Shown here in pieces: positions 1 to 8,105 of a stretch of 8,105 nucleotides of DNA (the stretch's first letter is position 1; the number at the start of each line of letters is the position of its first letter). Both the position numbers and the translations under genes were made by a program. The notes beneath the pieces are model-generated. The model made no database searches. It was not told where the DNA came from and worked only from the letters and a program-made list of their open reading frames with translations. The stretch lies in the NCBI GenBank assembly GCA_965977975.1, contig CBHCZH010000154.1:1-8105 (forward strand). Reading direction: 5' to 3'. The stretch comes from Croceibacterium_A sp965977975 (GTDB lineage Bacteria; Pseudomonadota; Alphaproteobacteria; Sphingomonadales; Sphingomonadaceae).

Positions 1-1634
<1,634 letters not shown>

Positions 1635-1640
1635 GGCCCG

Positions 1641-4037
1641 CTAGTCGTCACCGAACCGCTTGCGCACGGTGATGCCGATCGTCCGCGGCTGGCCGACGTT
1701 GAAGCCGAGCCGGGCGCGCCCGCCGCGCTCGCGGTCGAACGACAGCAGCGCGTTCTCGTCGAACAGGTTGGTGACGTAGACCATCACGCCGAGGCCGTTG
1801 TCCCAATCGACGCCAGCGCTGAGGTTGACGTACTCGTACGACGGGAGGCGCAGGTCGACCGTCGTAATGCCGGTGCCAGTGGCGCCGTTGAACGGCAGCC
1901 CCGAGACGAAGTTGCGCGGATTGTTCTCCTGGTCGCTCGGCTGCGTGTAGCGGCTGCCGACATGCTGCACCGAGGCGCCGACATAAGCCTCGGCGTCGTT
2001 CGAAATCGGGAAGGTGTAGCTGGTGCTGGCGGCGACCTGGAAGTTCGGCACGGTCGGCAGGCGGTTGCCGTCACGGATGCCGGCGATCACTACGCCGGCG
2101 GTGGTGGTGACGTCGGAATCGAACTTGGCTTCGAGCAGGCTGCCGCTGAGCGAGAAATCGAGCCCCTCGGCTAGCCGCGCCGAAAACTCGGCCTCGACGC
2201 CCATCGTATGCGCCTCGGGCACGTTGAACACCACGCGCGACGAGCAGCTGCCGGCATCGGCCGTGACCTGCAGGTTCTTGATGTCGGTGTAGAAGGCCGC
2301 GGCGGCGAAGTTCAGGCCGTTTCGGCCCTGGCCGCGGACCCCGAGCTCGTAGTTCCACAGCGTCTCGTCCTCGTAGGTGGGACGATTGCCGTAAGTCTGC
2401 GCATCGATGCCGTTGGCGCCGCCGCTGCACAAGGGAATGTTGAGCGGGTCGTTGACGCCGCCGAGCCGGAAGCCTTTCGACACCTGCGCGTTAAGGCGCA
2501 CGTTGTCGGCCACGTCGTAGCTCAGGATGCCCCGCGGGCTGAAGCCGTTCGAGGTGGTCTCGTCGACGTTGTTGTCGCCGTTCGAGAACAGGCCGCCCGA
2601 ATTGAACTCGCGGGTTTCCGAGAAGTCGTAGTAGCGGCCGCCCGCGGTGAGGTGGAACCGCGAGGTAATGTCCCACGTCCCCTCGCCGAAGATCGCGAAC
2701 TGCTCGATGTCGTAGGGCAAGTCGGCGTTGTAGGGCGAATTGAGCGGGAACCCGTTGGCCACGGCCGCCGAGGTGCCGGCCCCGAAGCGGGCGTCGGTGA
2801 ACGCGTCGTATCCCGGGGTGGGCAGGCGCTGGCTGTAGAGGCGCTGGGTGTCCGAGTAGAACAGCCCGATCACGCCGTTGATCGGGCCCGAGCTGTCGGT
2901 CGAGAGCCGCACCTCCTGCGCGAATGTCTCGAGGTCGGTGGTGTCGACCAAGTTCGAGGGCAGGTTCACGCCCGCAGCGGGATAGCCGAGATCGACCGAG
3001 ACCGAGCCGGTCAGCGCGCTGGCGTCGCGGCTGACTAGGATGTCGCGGTTGATGTAGGTCGAGATCGAGGTGAGGCTGAAGATCGAGCCGAGGTCGATTT
3101 CGGCGGTGAGGTCGGCGAGCAGCGTGTCGTCGGCGAACCCCTCGCGCAGCAGCAGGTACTGCTGGCGCTCATCGTAAACGCGCGGTGGGTTGGTGAACGC
3201 GTTCGAGTACATGTTGAAGACTTCTTGCCGGTTGAACCCGTCGGCGCGGATCTCCTGGTAGAGGACCCGCGGGGTGATGCGGAAGCCGGGGCTCGGCTCG
3301 AAAGCGATCGCCAGGCGGCCGCCGAGACGATGGCCGTCGTTGACGTTCTCCCCGGCGGCCGGACCGAACGCGTCGATAAAACCACCATATTGGGTGTAAT
3401 AACCGACCGCGCGGATCGCCAGGCTGTCGCCCGCCGGGATGTTGACCATGCCCTTGAGGTGCCCGCCGACATCGCCGCCGGCGAGGAGGTTCACGTTGCC
3501 CTCGAGCGAGCCCGATAGGCTGCCGATCTCCGGTTGGTTCGTGATGTAGCGGATCGTGCCGCCGACGTTGCCCGAGCCGAACAGCGTGCCCTGCGGGCCA
3601 CGTAGCGTCTCGACGCGGTTGAGGTCGTAAAGGTCGATGTCGGGAGTGAACAGCGAGAGCGAAATGACGGACTCATCGAGATAGACCCCGACCTGCTCCT
3701 TCACGCCGGGCTGGTCGCGGACGATCTGCCCGGCGGAAACGCCGCGCACGGAGACCTGGCTCTGGCCCGGTCCGAGATTCTGGATGGTGAGGCCGGCGAC
3801 GTTGCGCGACAGATCCTCGATCGTGCTGGCGCCCGAGCGCTGAATGTCTTCTTCGGTCTGGGCATTGAGCGAGAAGGGGACGTCGATCAGCGCGCTTTCG
3901 CGCTTGGTCGCTGTGACGACGATTTGGCTGTCGTTTGCCACCGTTTGCGCAGGCGTGTCCTGCGCGAAGGCAGGCGAAGCGGCAATCGTGATGGCGGATG
4001 CGCCGAGCAAGACCTGCAAGCGAATGAGGTTGGTCAT
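1641..4037 (-). CDS. TonB-dependent outer-membrane receptor, substrate unknown
   Basis: This complete 798-residue receptor should form a 22-strand outer-membrane barrel closed by a plug and driven by TonB-ExbB-ExbD to import a ligand (often a ferric siderophore, vitamin or glycan). A signal peptide spans residues 1-25 and ends AFA before Q26. A TonB-box-like IVVTATK lies at 39-45. The plug follows, with DVPFSLNAQTEEDI, a QVSVRGV segment, GVYLDE, and the hallmark RVETLRGPQGTLFGSGNVGG. The barrel ends with NLFDENALLSF and a final strand GQPRTIGITVRKRF. The family's usual terminal aromatic residue is here followed by GDD. Two cysteines (in PLCSGG and GSCSS) probably form an extracellular-loop disulfide. 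The start is supported by AGGGGGG on the coding strand at 4042-4048, a good Shine-Dalgarno distance from the ATG. The gene converges on uvrB and diverges from a lipoprotein gene. No adjacent regulator, TonB or permease is present, so the ligand cannot be named. Confidence 0.95.
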   Translation of the reverse strand: MTNLIRLQVLLGASAITIAASPAFAQDTPAQTVANDSQIVVTATKRESALIDVPFSLNAQTEEDIQRSGASTIEDLSRNVAGLTIQNLGPGQSQVSVRGVSAGQIVRDQPGVKEQVGVYLDESVISLSLFTPDIDLYDLNRVETLRGPQGTLFGSGNVGGTIRYITNQPEIGSLSGSLEGNVNLLAGGDVGGHLKGMVNIPAGDSLAIRAVGYYTQYGGFIDAFGPAAGENVNDGHRLGGRLAIAFEPSPGFRITPRVLYQEIRADGFNRQEVFNMYSNAFTNPPRVYDERQQYLLLREGFADDTLLADLTAEIDLGSIFSLTSISTYINRDILVSRDASALTGSVSVDLGYPAAGVNLPSNLVDTTDLETFAQEVRLSTDSSGPINGVIGLFYSDTQRLYSQRLPTPGYDAFTDARFGAGTSAAVANGFPLNSPYNADLPYDIEQFAIFGEGTWDITSRFHLTAGGRYYDFSETREFNSGGLFSNGDNNVDETTSNGFSPRGILSYDVADNVRLNAQVSKGFRLGGVNDPLNIPLCSGGANGIDAQTYGNRPTYEDETLWNYELGVRGQGRNGLNFAAAAFYTDIKNLQVTADAGSCSSRVVFNVPEAHTMGVEAEFSARLAEGLDFSLSGSLLEAKFDSDVTTTAGVVIAGIRDGNRLPTVPNFQVAASTSYTFPISNDAEAYVGASVQHVGSRYTQPSDQENNPRNFVSGLPFNGATGTGITTVDLRLPSYEYVNLSAGVDWDNGLGVMVYVTNLFDENALLSFDRERGGRARLGFNVGQPRTIGITVRKRFGDD

Positions 4038-4041
4038 ATAG

Positions 4042-4048
4042 CCCCCCT
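4042..4048 (-). promoter_or_regulatory. Ribosome binding site of the TonB-dependent receptor gene
   Basis: The coding strand reads AGGGGGGCTAT directly before the ATG at 4037. The AGGGG part sits about 6 nt upstream of the start, a normal Shine-Dalgarno position, and supports this start over any downstream Met. Confidence 0.7.
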
Positions 4049-4142
4049 GCTGGCTGTCGGGCTACCGCCTCTCTGGACTGCGCGGTGCTCGATCGCTCTC
4101 CCGTTTTCTGCGTGGACCGTCACTTTTGCTGCCGTTTCGATA

Positions 4143-4164
4143 GCATGACCGGGTTTTGCATGAC
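4143..4164. repeat. Pair of 7-bp direct repeats GCATGAC
   Basis: GCATGAC occurs at 4143-4149 and again at 4158-4164, separated by 8 bp, so the copies are 15 bp apart start to start. The position, about 105-127 bp upstream of the receptor ATG and 66-87 bp upstream of the lipoprotein ATG, would suit a regulator site, but two 7-mers can also occur by chance. Confidence 0.3.
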
Positions 4165-4229
4165 AGCCGACACTGCAGACGAGGAAAACCTCGCTTCGAA
4201 ACGTTGCGCTTCGGCAACGCGCAGCGCAA

Positions 4230-4832
4230 ATGGGGGTAGTGAAGGCCCCCGCCCTGTTGATATTGATGCCGTTTCTGGCCGCCTGTGGCGAGGGCAGCGA
4301 GGCGCCGATGCAAGCGCAACGGATTTCGCTCGAGGACGCGCGGGCGAAGATCGCAGAGCCGCTGCTCTCGCCCGATACCCAAGACGCGACGTGGACGGTG
4401 AGTGAGGATCAGCGGGCAATCCGGTTCGCCAGGCCCGGCGCCGAGCCGTTCCTGACGCTCGCCTGCGATCTGCGCGAGGTGCCGGCGATGCTGACGATCG
4501 TCCGCCATGCCCCCGCGCGGCCCGGGCAGAAGGCACTGTTTCCGGTGCTCGGCAACGGCACGATCTCGCGGTTCAAGGTGGATGCCGCGCTCGATGAGGG
4601 CGAGTGGCGCTGGGAAGGCACGTTTCCGGCGAGCGACCCGCAGTTCGATGTGTTCACCGGACCGCTCGAGCTGGAGGCGACGCTGCCGGGCGGCGGCACG
4701 CTGCTGATCGAGGGGAGCCGCATCCCCGGCGAGTTCGTCACCTGGTGTCGCGCGGGCGGGAGAGTGCTGCGAGCGGAAGAAGCGGAGAATACCGCAACAT
4801 CCGCTCGTCCTGAGCCTGTCGAAGGACGCTAG
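4230..4832 (+). CDS. Predicted lipoprotein of unknown function, with a repeat-encoded C-terminal tail
   Basis: This 200-residue protein carries a type II signal peptide: a hydrophobic stretch ALLILMPFLAAC with lipobox LAAC at 16-19. It should therefore be lipidated on C19 and anchored facing the periplasm. I do not recognise a domain in the rest. Two further cysteines (C79 in LTLACDL, C173 in VTWCRAG) could form a disulfide, and there is a Trp-containing segment GEWRWEGTF near 124-132. No good Shine-Dalgarno precedes ATG 4230. The in-frame GTG at 4239 would give a compact signal peptide (MKAPALLIL...) but has only a close G-run at 4232-4236 before it; an in-frame TGA at 4161 limits any upstream start. 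The last ten residues (S191-R200, ending RPEPVEGR) and the stop TAG come from the left half of the palindrome at 4800-4872, so the native C-terminus was probably shorter or different. It is divergent from the receptor gene and convergent with the dsbD-like gene. Confidence 0.72.
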   Translation: MGVVKAPALLILMPFLAACGEGSEAPMQAQRISLEDARAKIAEPLLSPDTQDATWTVSEDQRAIRFARPGAEPFLTLACDLREVPAMLTIVRHAPARPGQKALFPVLGNGTISRFKVDAALDEGEWRWEGTFPASDPQFDVFTGPLELEATLPGGGTLLIEGSRIPGEFVTWCRAGGRVLRAEEAENTATSARPEPVEGR

Positions 4833-4872
4833 CGCGGCGCTGACGTGCTTCGACAAGCTCAGCACGAGCGGA
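4800..4872. repeat. 73-bp imperfect palindrome, REP/BIME-like dispersed repeat between convergent genes
   Basis: The sequence is a near-perfect inverted repeat centred on base 4836. Bases 4800-4835 pair with 4837-4872 apart from four mismatches (4809/4863, 4816/4856, 4825/4847, 4829/4843) and one G-T wobble. Each half also contains its own small hairpin: GTCCT (4807-4811) with AGGAC (4823-4827), and GTGCT (4845-4849) with AGCAC (4861-4865). The halves differ by a C-G to G-C swap at paired bases, which keeps both hairpins intact. Translations of this unit (RPEPVEGR in the + direction, LSLSK and FDRLRTSG on the other strand) are, as I recall, common as spurious protein tails in sphingomonads, which points to a dispersed repeat family. 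It lies between two convergent genes and may act as a two-way transcription stop, although no T-run follows the stem. Confidence 0.8.
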
Positions 4873-4885
4873 GTCGGGAAATGAC

Positions 4886-6934
4886 CTAGCCCTGCTCGGC
4901 CAGCTCGGTGAGCGTCTCGGGCGTCAGCACTTGCGGCAGGACCTGCGGCTCCCTTCCCGGCGCGTACCACAGGTAGAGCGGCACGCCGGCCGCGCCATGG
5001 GCGGTGAGGAAACGGGTGATTGCCGGATCGCGCCGCGTCCAATCGCCGCGCATCGCGATGACACCGGCCTTCTCGAACGCCTCGCGCGTCGCCTCGCGCT
5101 CGATCGCGACGCTCTCGTTGACCTTGCAGGTCAGGCACCAGTCGGCGGTGAACCAGACGAACACCGGCTTGCCCGAGGCCCGCGCATCCGCGAGCGCGGC
5201 GTCGCTGAAGGGGACGGCGGCGAGCACACCTTCTTCCACCGCAGTCGGCGGATCGTATCGCAGCCAAAGTTGAGTGGTCGAGATGGCGATCATCGCGAGC
5301 GGTCCGGTTATCCCGCCGATCCGCCAGCCCCCGGTGGAAGCCAATCGCTGCCAGCCCACAGCTAAGAGAACGACTCCAACCGACAGGCCCAGAGCGAATA
5401 TTGCAAACCACGTTCCACCGAGCCGCCACGCCAGCCACAGCAACGCCAGCGCGGTCAGGCCCATCGGAACGGCGAGCACCTTGCGGAACGTGTCCATCCA
5501 CTTGCCCGGCCTCGGCAGCATCTTCCGCAGTCCCGGCACGAACCCGAGCAGCAGGAACGGCAGCGCCAGTCCCAAGCCTAGCACTCCGAACAGCACCAGC
5601 CCCTGCCACCACGGCAGCAGCAGCGCGGCGCCGAGCGCGGCGGCCATGAACGGGCCGGTGCACGGCGTCGCGACGAAGGCGGCGAGCAGGCCGGTGGCGA
5701 ACGCGCTGGAGCGTCCTCCCGCACCGGTGAACGACAACGAGGGCAGCTCGTAGAGCCCGGCGAAGTTGGCGGTGATCGCCACCGCCAGCACCAGCAGCGC
5801 GACGACCACGCCGGGCTCCTGGAGCTGGAACGCCCAGCCGATCTCGCTGCCGCCCGCGCGCAGCACCAGCAGCAGCGCGCCGAGCGCCAGACAGGCGAGC
5901 ACCACGCCGGCGGTGTAGGCGACCGCTTCGCGCCGCGCGCCTGCCTCGCTTTCGCCGGCGCGTGCGAGCGTCAGCGCCTTCAAGCTGAGGATCGGAAATA
6001 CGCACGGCATCAGGTTGAGGATCAGCCCGCCAAGAAAGGCGCCGCCGAGCAGCACCCAGAGCGGACCCAGCGCGGTGCCGCTCCCGCCAGCGACAGGAAT
6101 ACCGCCGGCGGGAACCTCGCCTGCCCGCGCCTCGAACGTGACCCCGTTGCCCTCGTTGTCGAGCTTGAGGATACCCGAGACGCTCCCGGTGCCTTCGGCA
6201 AGACCCTTGCGCGGTATCTCCGCGATCAGCAGGTCGCCCTCACGAGTGAATGTCTGCACCGCCGCGTAGTCGACAAGCTGCTCGTTGCGGACGAAGACAT
6301 GAGGTTCGACGAGATCGAGCGAGGCCGGGAGTGGAATCGCGATGCGCAGACGGTCCTTGGTCAGCTCGAAGCGCGCCGGGCTGTCGAGCACGGGCGGCAC
6401 CGCCGCGCGCCAGGTGTCGAAGCGAGTGTCGCGCGGCCCCGGCGCTTGCGCGAGCCGCAGCGTCAGCGTGGCGCTTTCGGGCACGCAGATCTCGTTGGTG
6501 CAGACCAGCCAGTCGCCCTTGACCTCGATCGGCGTGATGTTCTGGACCGCGGCGCTTGCCGGCACCTCGATCGGCACCAGCACCGCATATTCGCCTTCGT
6601 AGACGTGGTTCATCAGCCCGGCGATGAGCAGCTTGTGCGGCACCGGATAGAGCGGCTCACCGGCCTTCCAGCCCTCGGGCAAGCGCCATTCGAGCCGCAT
6701 GCCGTAGCCAGCGTCGCCCGGATTGGACCAATAGCCGTGCCAGCCGCGCTCGGGCGTGAACTTGACCGCCAGCGTGAGGGTCTTGCCGGGAACCGCGGGC
6801 CCCTCCGCGATCAGCTCCGCGGCGAGATGGGGTGTCGAAGCGGGCGGCTGCAGCTGCGCCGACGACGGCAGCGCAAGCGTCAGCGCCAGAAGCGCAAGCA
6901 AGGCTTTCAACAGAGGCATCGTGCTTGCGCGCAT
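4886..6934 (-). CDS. dsbD: DsbD/ScsB-family thiol:disulfide interchange protein (protein-disulfide reductase)
   Basis: This inner-membrane protein should pass electrons from cytoplasmic thioredoxin to periplasmic thiol proteins. Counting from the ATG at 6934 (682 residues), a signal peptide covers about 1-26 (ending LPSSA). A large periplasmic N-terminal region of about 260 residues contains a Cys pair in WLVCTNEICVPES (C145, C150). A transmembrane domain with about eight segments spans roughly 288-560; it holds one redox Cys in LMPCVFPIL (C311) and the other in TPCTGP (C425). The C-terminal thioredoxin-like domain has active site WCLTCK (C600, C603) and a cis-Pro segment GVPLYL. All six expected cysteines are present. 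It is longer than E. coli DsbD (about 565 residues) because of the N-terminal region, so a ScsB-like role is equally possible. A GGAG ends directly against the upstream ATG at 6940 but lies 6 nt from the ATG at 6934, so 6934 is preferred; the longer form has 684 residues. The stop lies 14 bp beyond the palindrome. Confidence 0.93.
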   Translation of the reverse strand: MRASTMPLLKALLALLALTLALPSSAQLQPPASTPHLAAELIAEGPAVPGKTLTLAVKFTPERGWHGYWSNPGDAGYGMRLEWRLPEGWKAGEPLYPVPHKLLIAGLMNHVYEGEYAVLVPIEVPASAAVQNITPIEVKGDWLVCTNEICVPESATLTLRLAQAPGPRDTRFDTWRAAVPPVLDSPARFELTKDRLRIAIPLPASLDLVEPHVFVRNEQLVDYAAVQTFTREGDLLIAEIPRKGLAEGTGSVSGILKLDNEGNGVTFEARAGEVPAGGIPVAGGSGTALGPLWVLLGGAFLGGLILNLMPCVFPILSLKALTLARAGESEAGARREAVAYTAGVVLACLALGALLLVLRAGGSEIGWAFQLQEPGVVVALLVLAVAITANFAGLYELPSLSFTGAGGRSSAFATGLLAAFVATPCTGPFMAAALGAALLLPWWQGLVLFGVLGLGLALPFLLLGFVPGLRKMLPRPGKWMDTFRKVLAVPMGLTALALLWLAWRLGGTWFAIFALGLSVGVVLLAVGWQRLASTGGWRIGGITGPLAMIAISTTQLWLRYDPPTAVEEGVLAAVPFSDAALADARASGKPVFVWFTADWCLTCKVNESVAIEREATREAFEKAGVIAMRGDWTRRDPAITRFLTAHGAAGVPLYLWYAPGREPQVLPQVLTPETLTELAEQG

Positions 6935-6940
6935 CGTCAT

Positions 6941-6944
6941 CTCC
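6941..6944 (-). promoter_or_regulatory. Shine-Dalgarno GGAG that favours the ATG at 6934
   Basis: On the coding strand the sequence reads GCGGAG-ATGACG-ATG. GGAG has zero spacing to the first ATG (6940), which ribosomes would not tolerate well, and 6 nt to the second (6934), which is normal. Confidence 0.55.
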
Positions 6945-6963
6945 GCTCTAGGGCAAGCGGGCG

Positions 6964-8105
6964 ATGAGCGACAAGCGCGATCTCCTGATCCTCGGCGGCG
7001 GCCTCGTCGGCATGACGTTGGCGTTGACCGCGGCGCGCAAGGGCCTTTCGAGCCACGTCATCGACCGCGCCGACCCGGCCGAGCTGACGGCGGAAGGCTT
7101 CGACGGGCGCGCTTCGGCCATCTCGACAGCGAGCTGGAACCTGCTCACCAACATCGGCCTCGCCGACAGACTGGAACCGAACGCCTGCCCGATTGCCTCC
7201 ATCGCGGTAACCGACGGGATGAAGGCCGGCCGCATCGACTTTCAACCGGAACCCCACGAAGGTTCGCTCGGGCGAATGTTCGCCAACCGCACGTTGCGCC
7301 TTGCGCTGTTCGAGGCGGCCGCGGCCGAGCCGCTGATTGCCTGGCATTCGCGTGCCGAAGTCGTGGATCGGGAGCGCGATGAGTTCGGTGTGTCCGCCAC
7401 ACTCGGCAGCGGCGACAAGCTCGAAGCGAGCCTGATGGTCGCCGCAGAGGGCCGCAATTCGCCGACCCGCGAGGAAGCAGGCATCGCAGTCGCCAAGTGG
7501 GACTATCGCCATCGCGCCGTCGTCACCGTGCTCGGCCACGAAAAGCCGCACGGGAACGTCGCCTGGGAAATCTTCTATCCGGCAGGCCCCTTCGCGCTGC
7601 TACCGCTGCTCGACACGCCCGAAGGCCAGCACCGCAGCGCGCTGGTCTGGACCGTCGCCGAGAGCGACGCGGCGGGTGTTCTGGCGCTGTCCGACCGCGC
7701 GTTCACTGCCGAAGCCGAGAAGCGGATGCACGGTCTGCTCGGAGCCATCACGGTCGAGGGTCCGCGTTCATCCTACCCGCTCGGGTTCCACCACACCGCG
7801 CGGATCACCGCCGGACGCCTCGCTTTGGTCGGGGACGCCGCGCATGGCATTCACCCGATCGCCGGCCAGGGGCTCAATCTGGGCCTGCGAGACGTCGGCG
7901 CACTTGTCGAGGTTCTGGTCGAAGGCATGCGGCTCGGGCTCGATCCAGGCAACGCGCAGTTGCTCGCGCGCTATGAGCGTTGGCGCGGGCTCGACAGTTT
8001 CATGGTCGCGCTCGCGACGGACGGGCTGACTCGCCTGTTCGGCATTCCAGGACGGGTGCCGAGCGCTATTCGCCGCCTCGGCATGGGAGTGGTCCAGCGC
8101 ACGCC
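6964..8105 (+). CDS. UbiH/UbiF/VisC/COQ6-family FAD-dependent ubiquinone hydroxylase, 3' end cut by window edge
   Basis: Members of this flavoprotein monooxygenase family hydroxylate the aromatic ring of ubiquinone precursors using FAD, NAD(P)H and O2, at the inner face of the cytoplasmic membrane. The frame is open for 380 codons to the right edge with no stop; at the usual length of about 400 residues, little is missing. The N-terminus has the dinucleotide-binding motif LILGGGLVGMTLAL (Gly at 11, 13 and 16). The family motif, usually DARAIAL-like, appears here as DGRASAIS at 47-54. The substrate-domain segment WEIFYPAGPFALLPL lies at 201-215. The FAD-ribityl motif ALVGDAAHGIHPIAGQGLN (G290, D291) is followed by LGLRD. 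An in-frame TAG at 6949-6951 fixes ATG 6964 as the first possible start; its Shine-Dalgarno is weak (AGCGGG). Which ring position it acts on (UbiH, UbiF, UbiI or the alphaproteobacterial UbiL/UbiM types) cannot be told from this sequence. It is head to head with the dsbD-like gene. Confidence 0.92.
   Translation, partial: MSDKRDLLILGGGLVGMTLALTAARKGLSSHVIDRADPAELTAEGFDGRASAISTASWNLLTNIGLADRLEPNACPIASIAVTDGMKAGRIDFQPEPHEGSLGRMFANRTLRLALFEAAAAEPLIAWHSRAEVVDRERDEFGVSATLGSGDKLEASLMVAAEGRNSPTREEAGIAVAKWDYRHRAVVTVLGHEKPHGNVAWEIFYPAGPFALLPLLDTPEGQHRSALVWTVAESDAAGVLALSDRAFTAEAEKRMHGLLGAITVEGPRSSYPLGFHHTARITAGRLALVGDAAHGIHPIAGQGLNLGLRDVGALVEVLVEGMRLGLDPGNAQLLARYERWRGLDSFMVALATDGLTRLFGIPGRVPSAIRRLGMGVVQRT

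Larger units (their letters stand above)
4038..4229. promoter_or_regulatory. Divergent intergenic region between the receptor and lipoprotein genes
   Basis: This 192-bp region separates two start codons and should carry both promoters. I cannot point to a convincing -35/-10 pair on either strand. It holds a direct repeat of GCATGAC at 4143-4149 and 4158-4164 (15-bp period), a hairpin CGAGG-aaaa-CCTCG at 4180-4193 and a second hairpin CGTTGC-gcttcg-GCAACG at 4202-4219. The two hairpins would lie in the leader of the + strand gene or upstream of the receptor promoter. That the region is regulatory is inferred from gene layout. Confidence 0.45.

Noticed and set aside
2208..3038. A 276-codon frame on the + strand inside the receptor gene.
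   Set aside because: It is antisense to a complete receptor with family motifs throughout; its composition (Val/Gly/Arg/Glu) is typical of a shadow frame.
4062..6005. A 647-codon open frame on the - strand overlapping the dsbD-like gene, the palindrome and the lipoprotein gene.
   Set aside because: It is rich in Arg/Ala/Gly low-complexity sequence, lies in another frame of clear genes and translates the repeat into junk (LSLSK, FDRLRTSG). Long shadow frames are expected in GC-rich DNA.
6270..6279. TCGACAAGCT inside the dsbD-like gene, identical to the core of the palindrome arm.
   Set aside because: The match is only 10 bp, the flanks do not match and the bases encode ordinary protein sequence, so it is chance.
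6299..6967. A 222-codon + strand frame opposite the 5' part of the dsbD-like gene.
   Set aside because: It is antisense to the signal peptide and N-terminal domain of that gene, is Arg-rich and has no recognisable domain.

Overview
The window is GC-rich, densely packed bacterial DNA, most likely from an alphaproteobacterium of the order Sphingomonadales (sphingomonad or erythrobacter type). Three things suggest this: the style of the TonB-dependent receptor, an FAD hydroxylase of the UbiH/UbiF type with the DGRASAIS variant motif, and an inverted repeat whose translations (RPEPVEGR, LSLSK, FDRLRTSG) I recall as recurrent junk tails in annotated proteins of that group. The assignment is inferred from memory, not from a search.

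Layout, left to right. (1) Positions 1-1634, + strand: the last three quarters of uvrB, the nucleotide excision repair helicase, cut by the left edge. (2) Positions 1641-4037, - strand: a complete TonB-dependent outer-membrane receptor of unknown substrate, convergent with uvrB, with only 6 bp between the stop codons. (3) Positions 4038-4229: a divergent intergenic region with two small hairpins and a 7-bp direct repeat. (4) Positions 4230-4832, + strand: a small predicted lipoprotein of unknown function. (5) Positions 4800-4872: a 73-bp near-perfect palindrome that supplies the last ten codons and the stop of the lipoprotein and separates it from the next, convergent gene. (6) Positions 4886-6934 (or 6940), - strand: a DsbD/ScsB-type transmembrane thiol:disulfide reductase. 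(7) From 6964 to the right edge, + strand: a nearly complete UbiH/UbiF-family ubiquinone hydroxylase, head to head with the dsbD-like gene.

The genes do not form an obvious operon; every neighbouring pair is convergent or divergent. They serve separate cell functions: DNA repair, outer-membrane uptake, periplasmic thiol reduction and quinone synthesis. Most of the window is ordinary chromosomal housekeeping DNA. I see no mobile-element gene, RNA gene, CRISPR array or novel multigene system. The most interesting object is the palindrome at 4800-4872: its two halves differ at paired positions in a compensatory way, and it has been captured as coding sequence.
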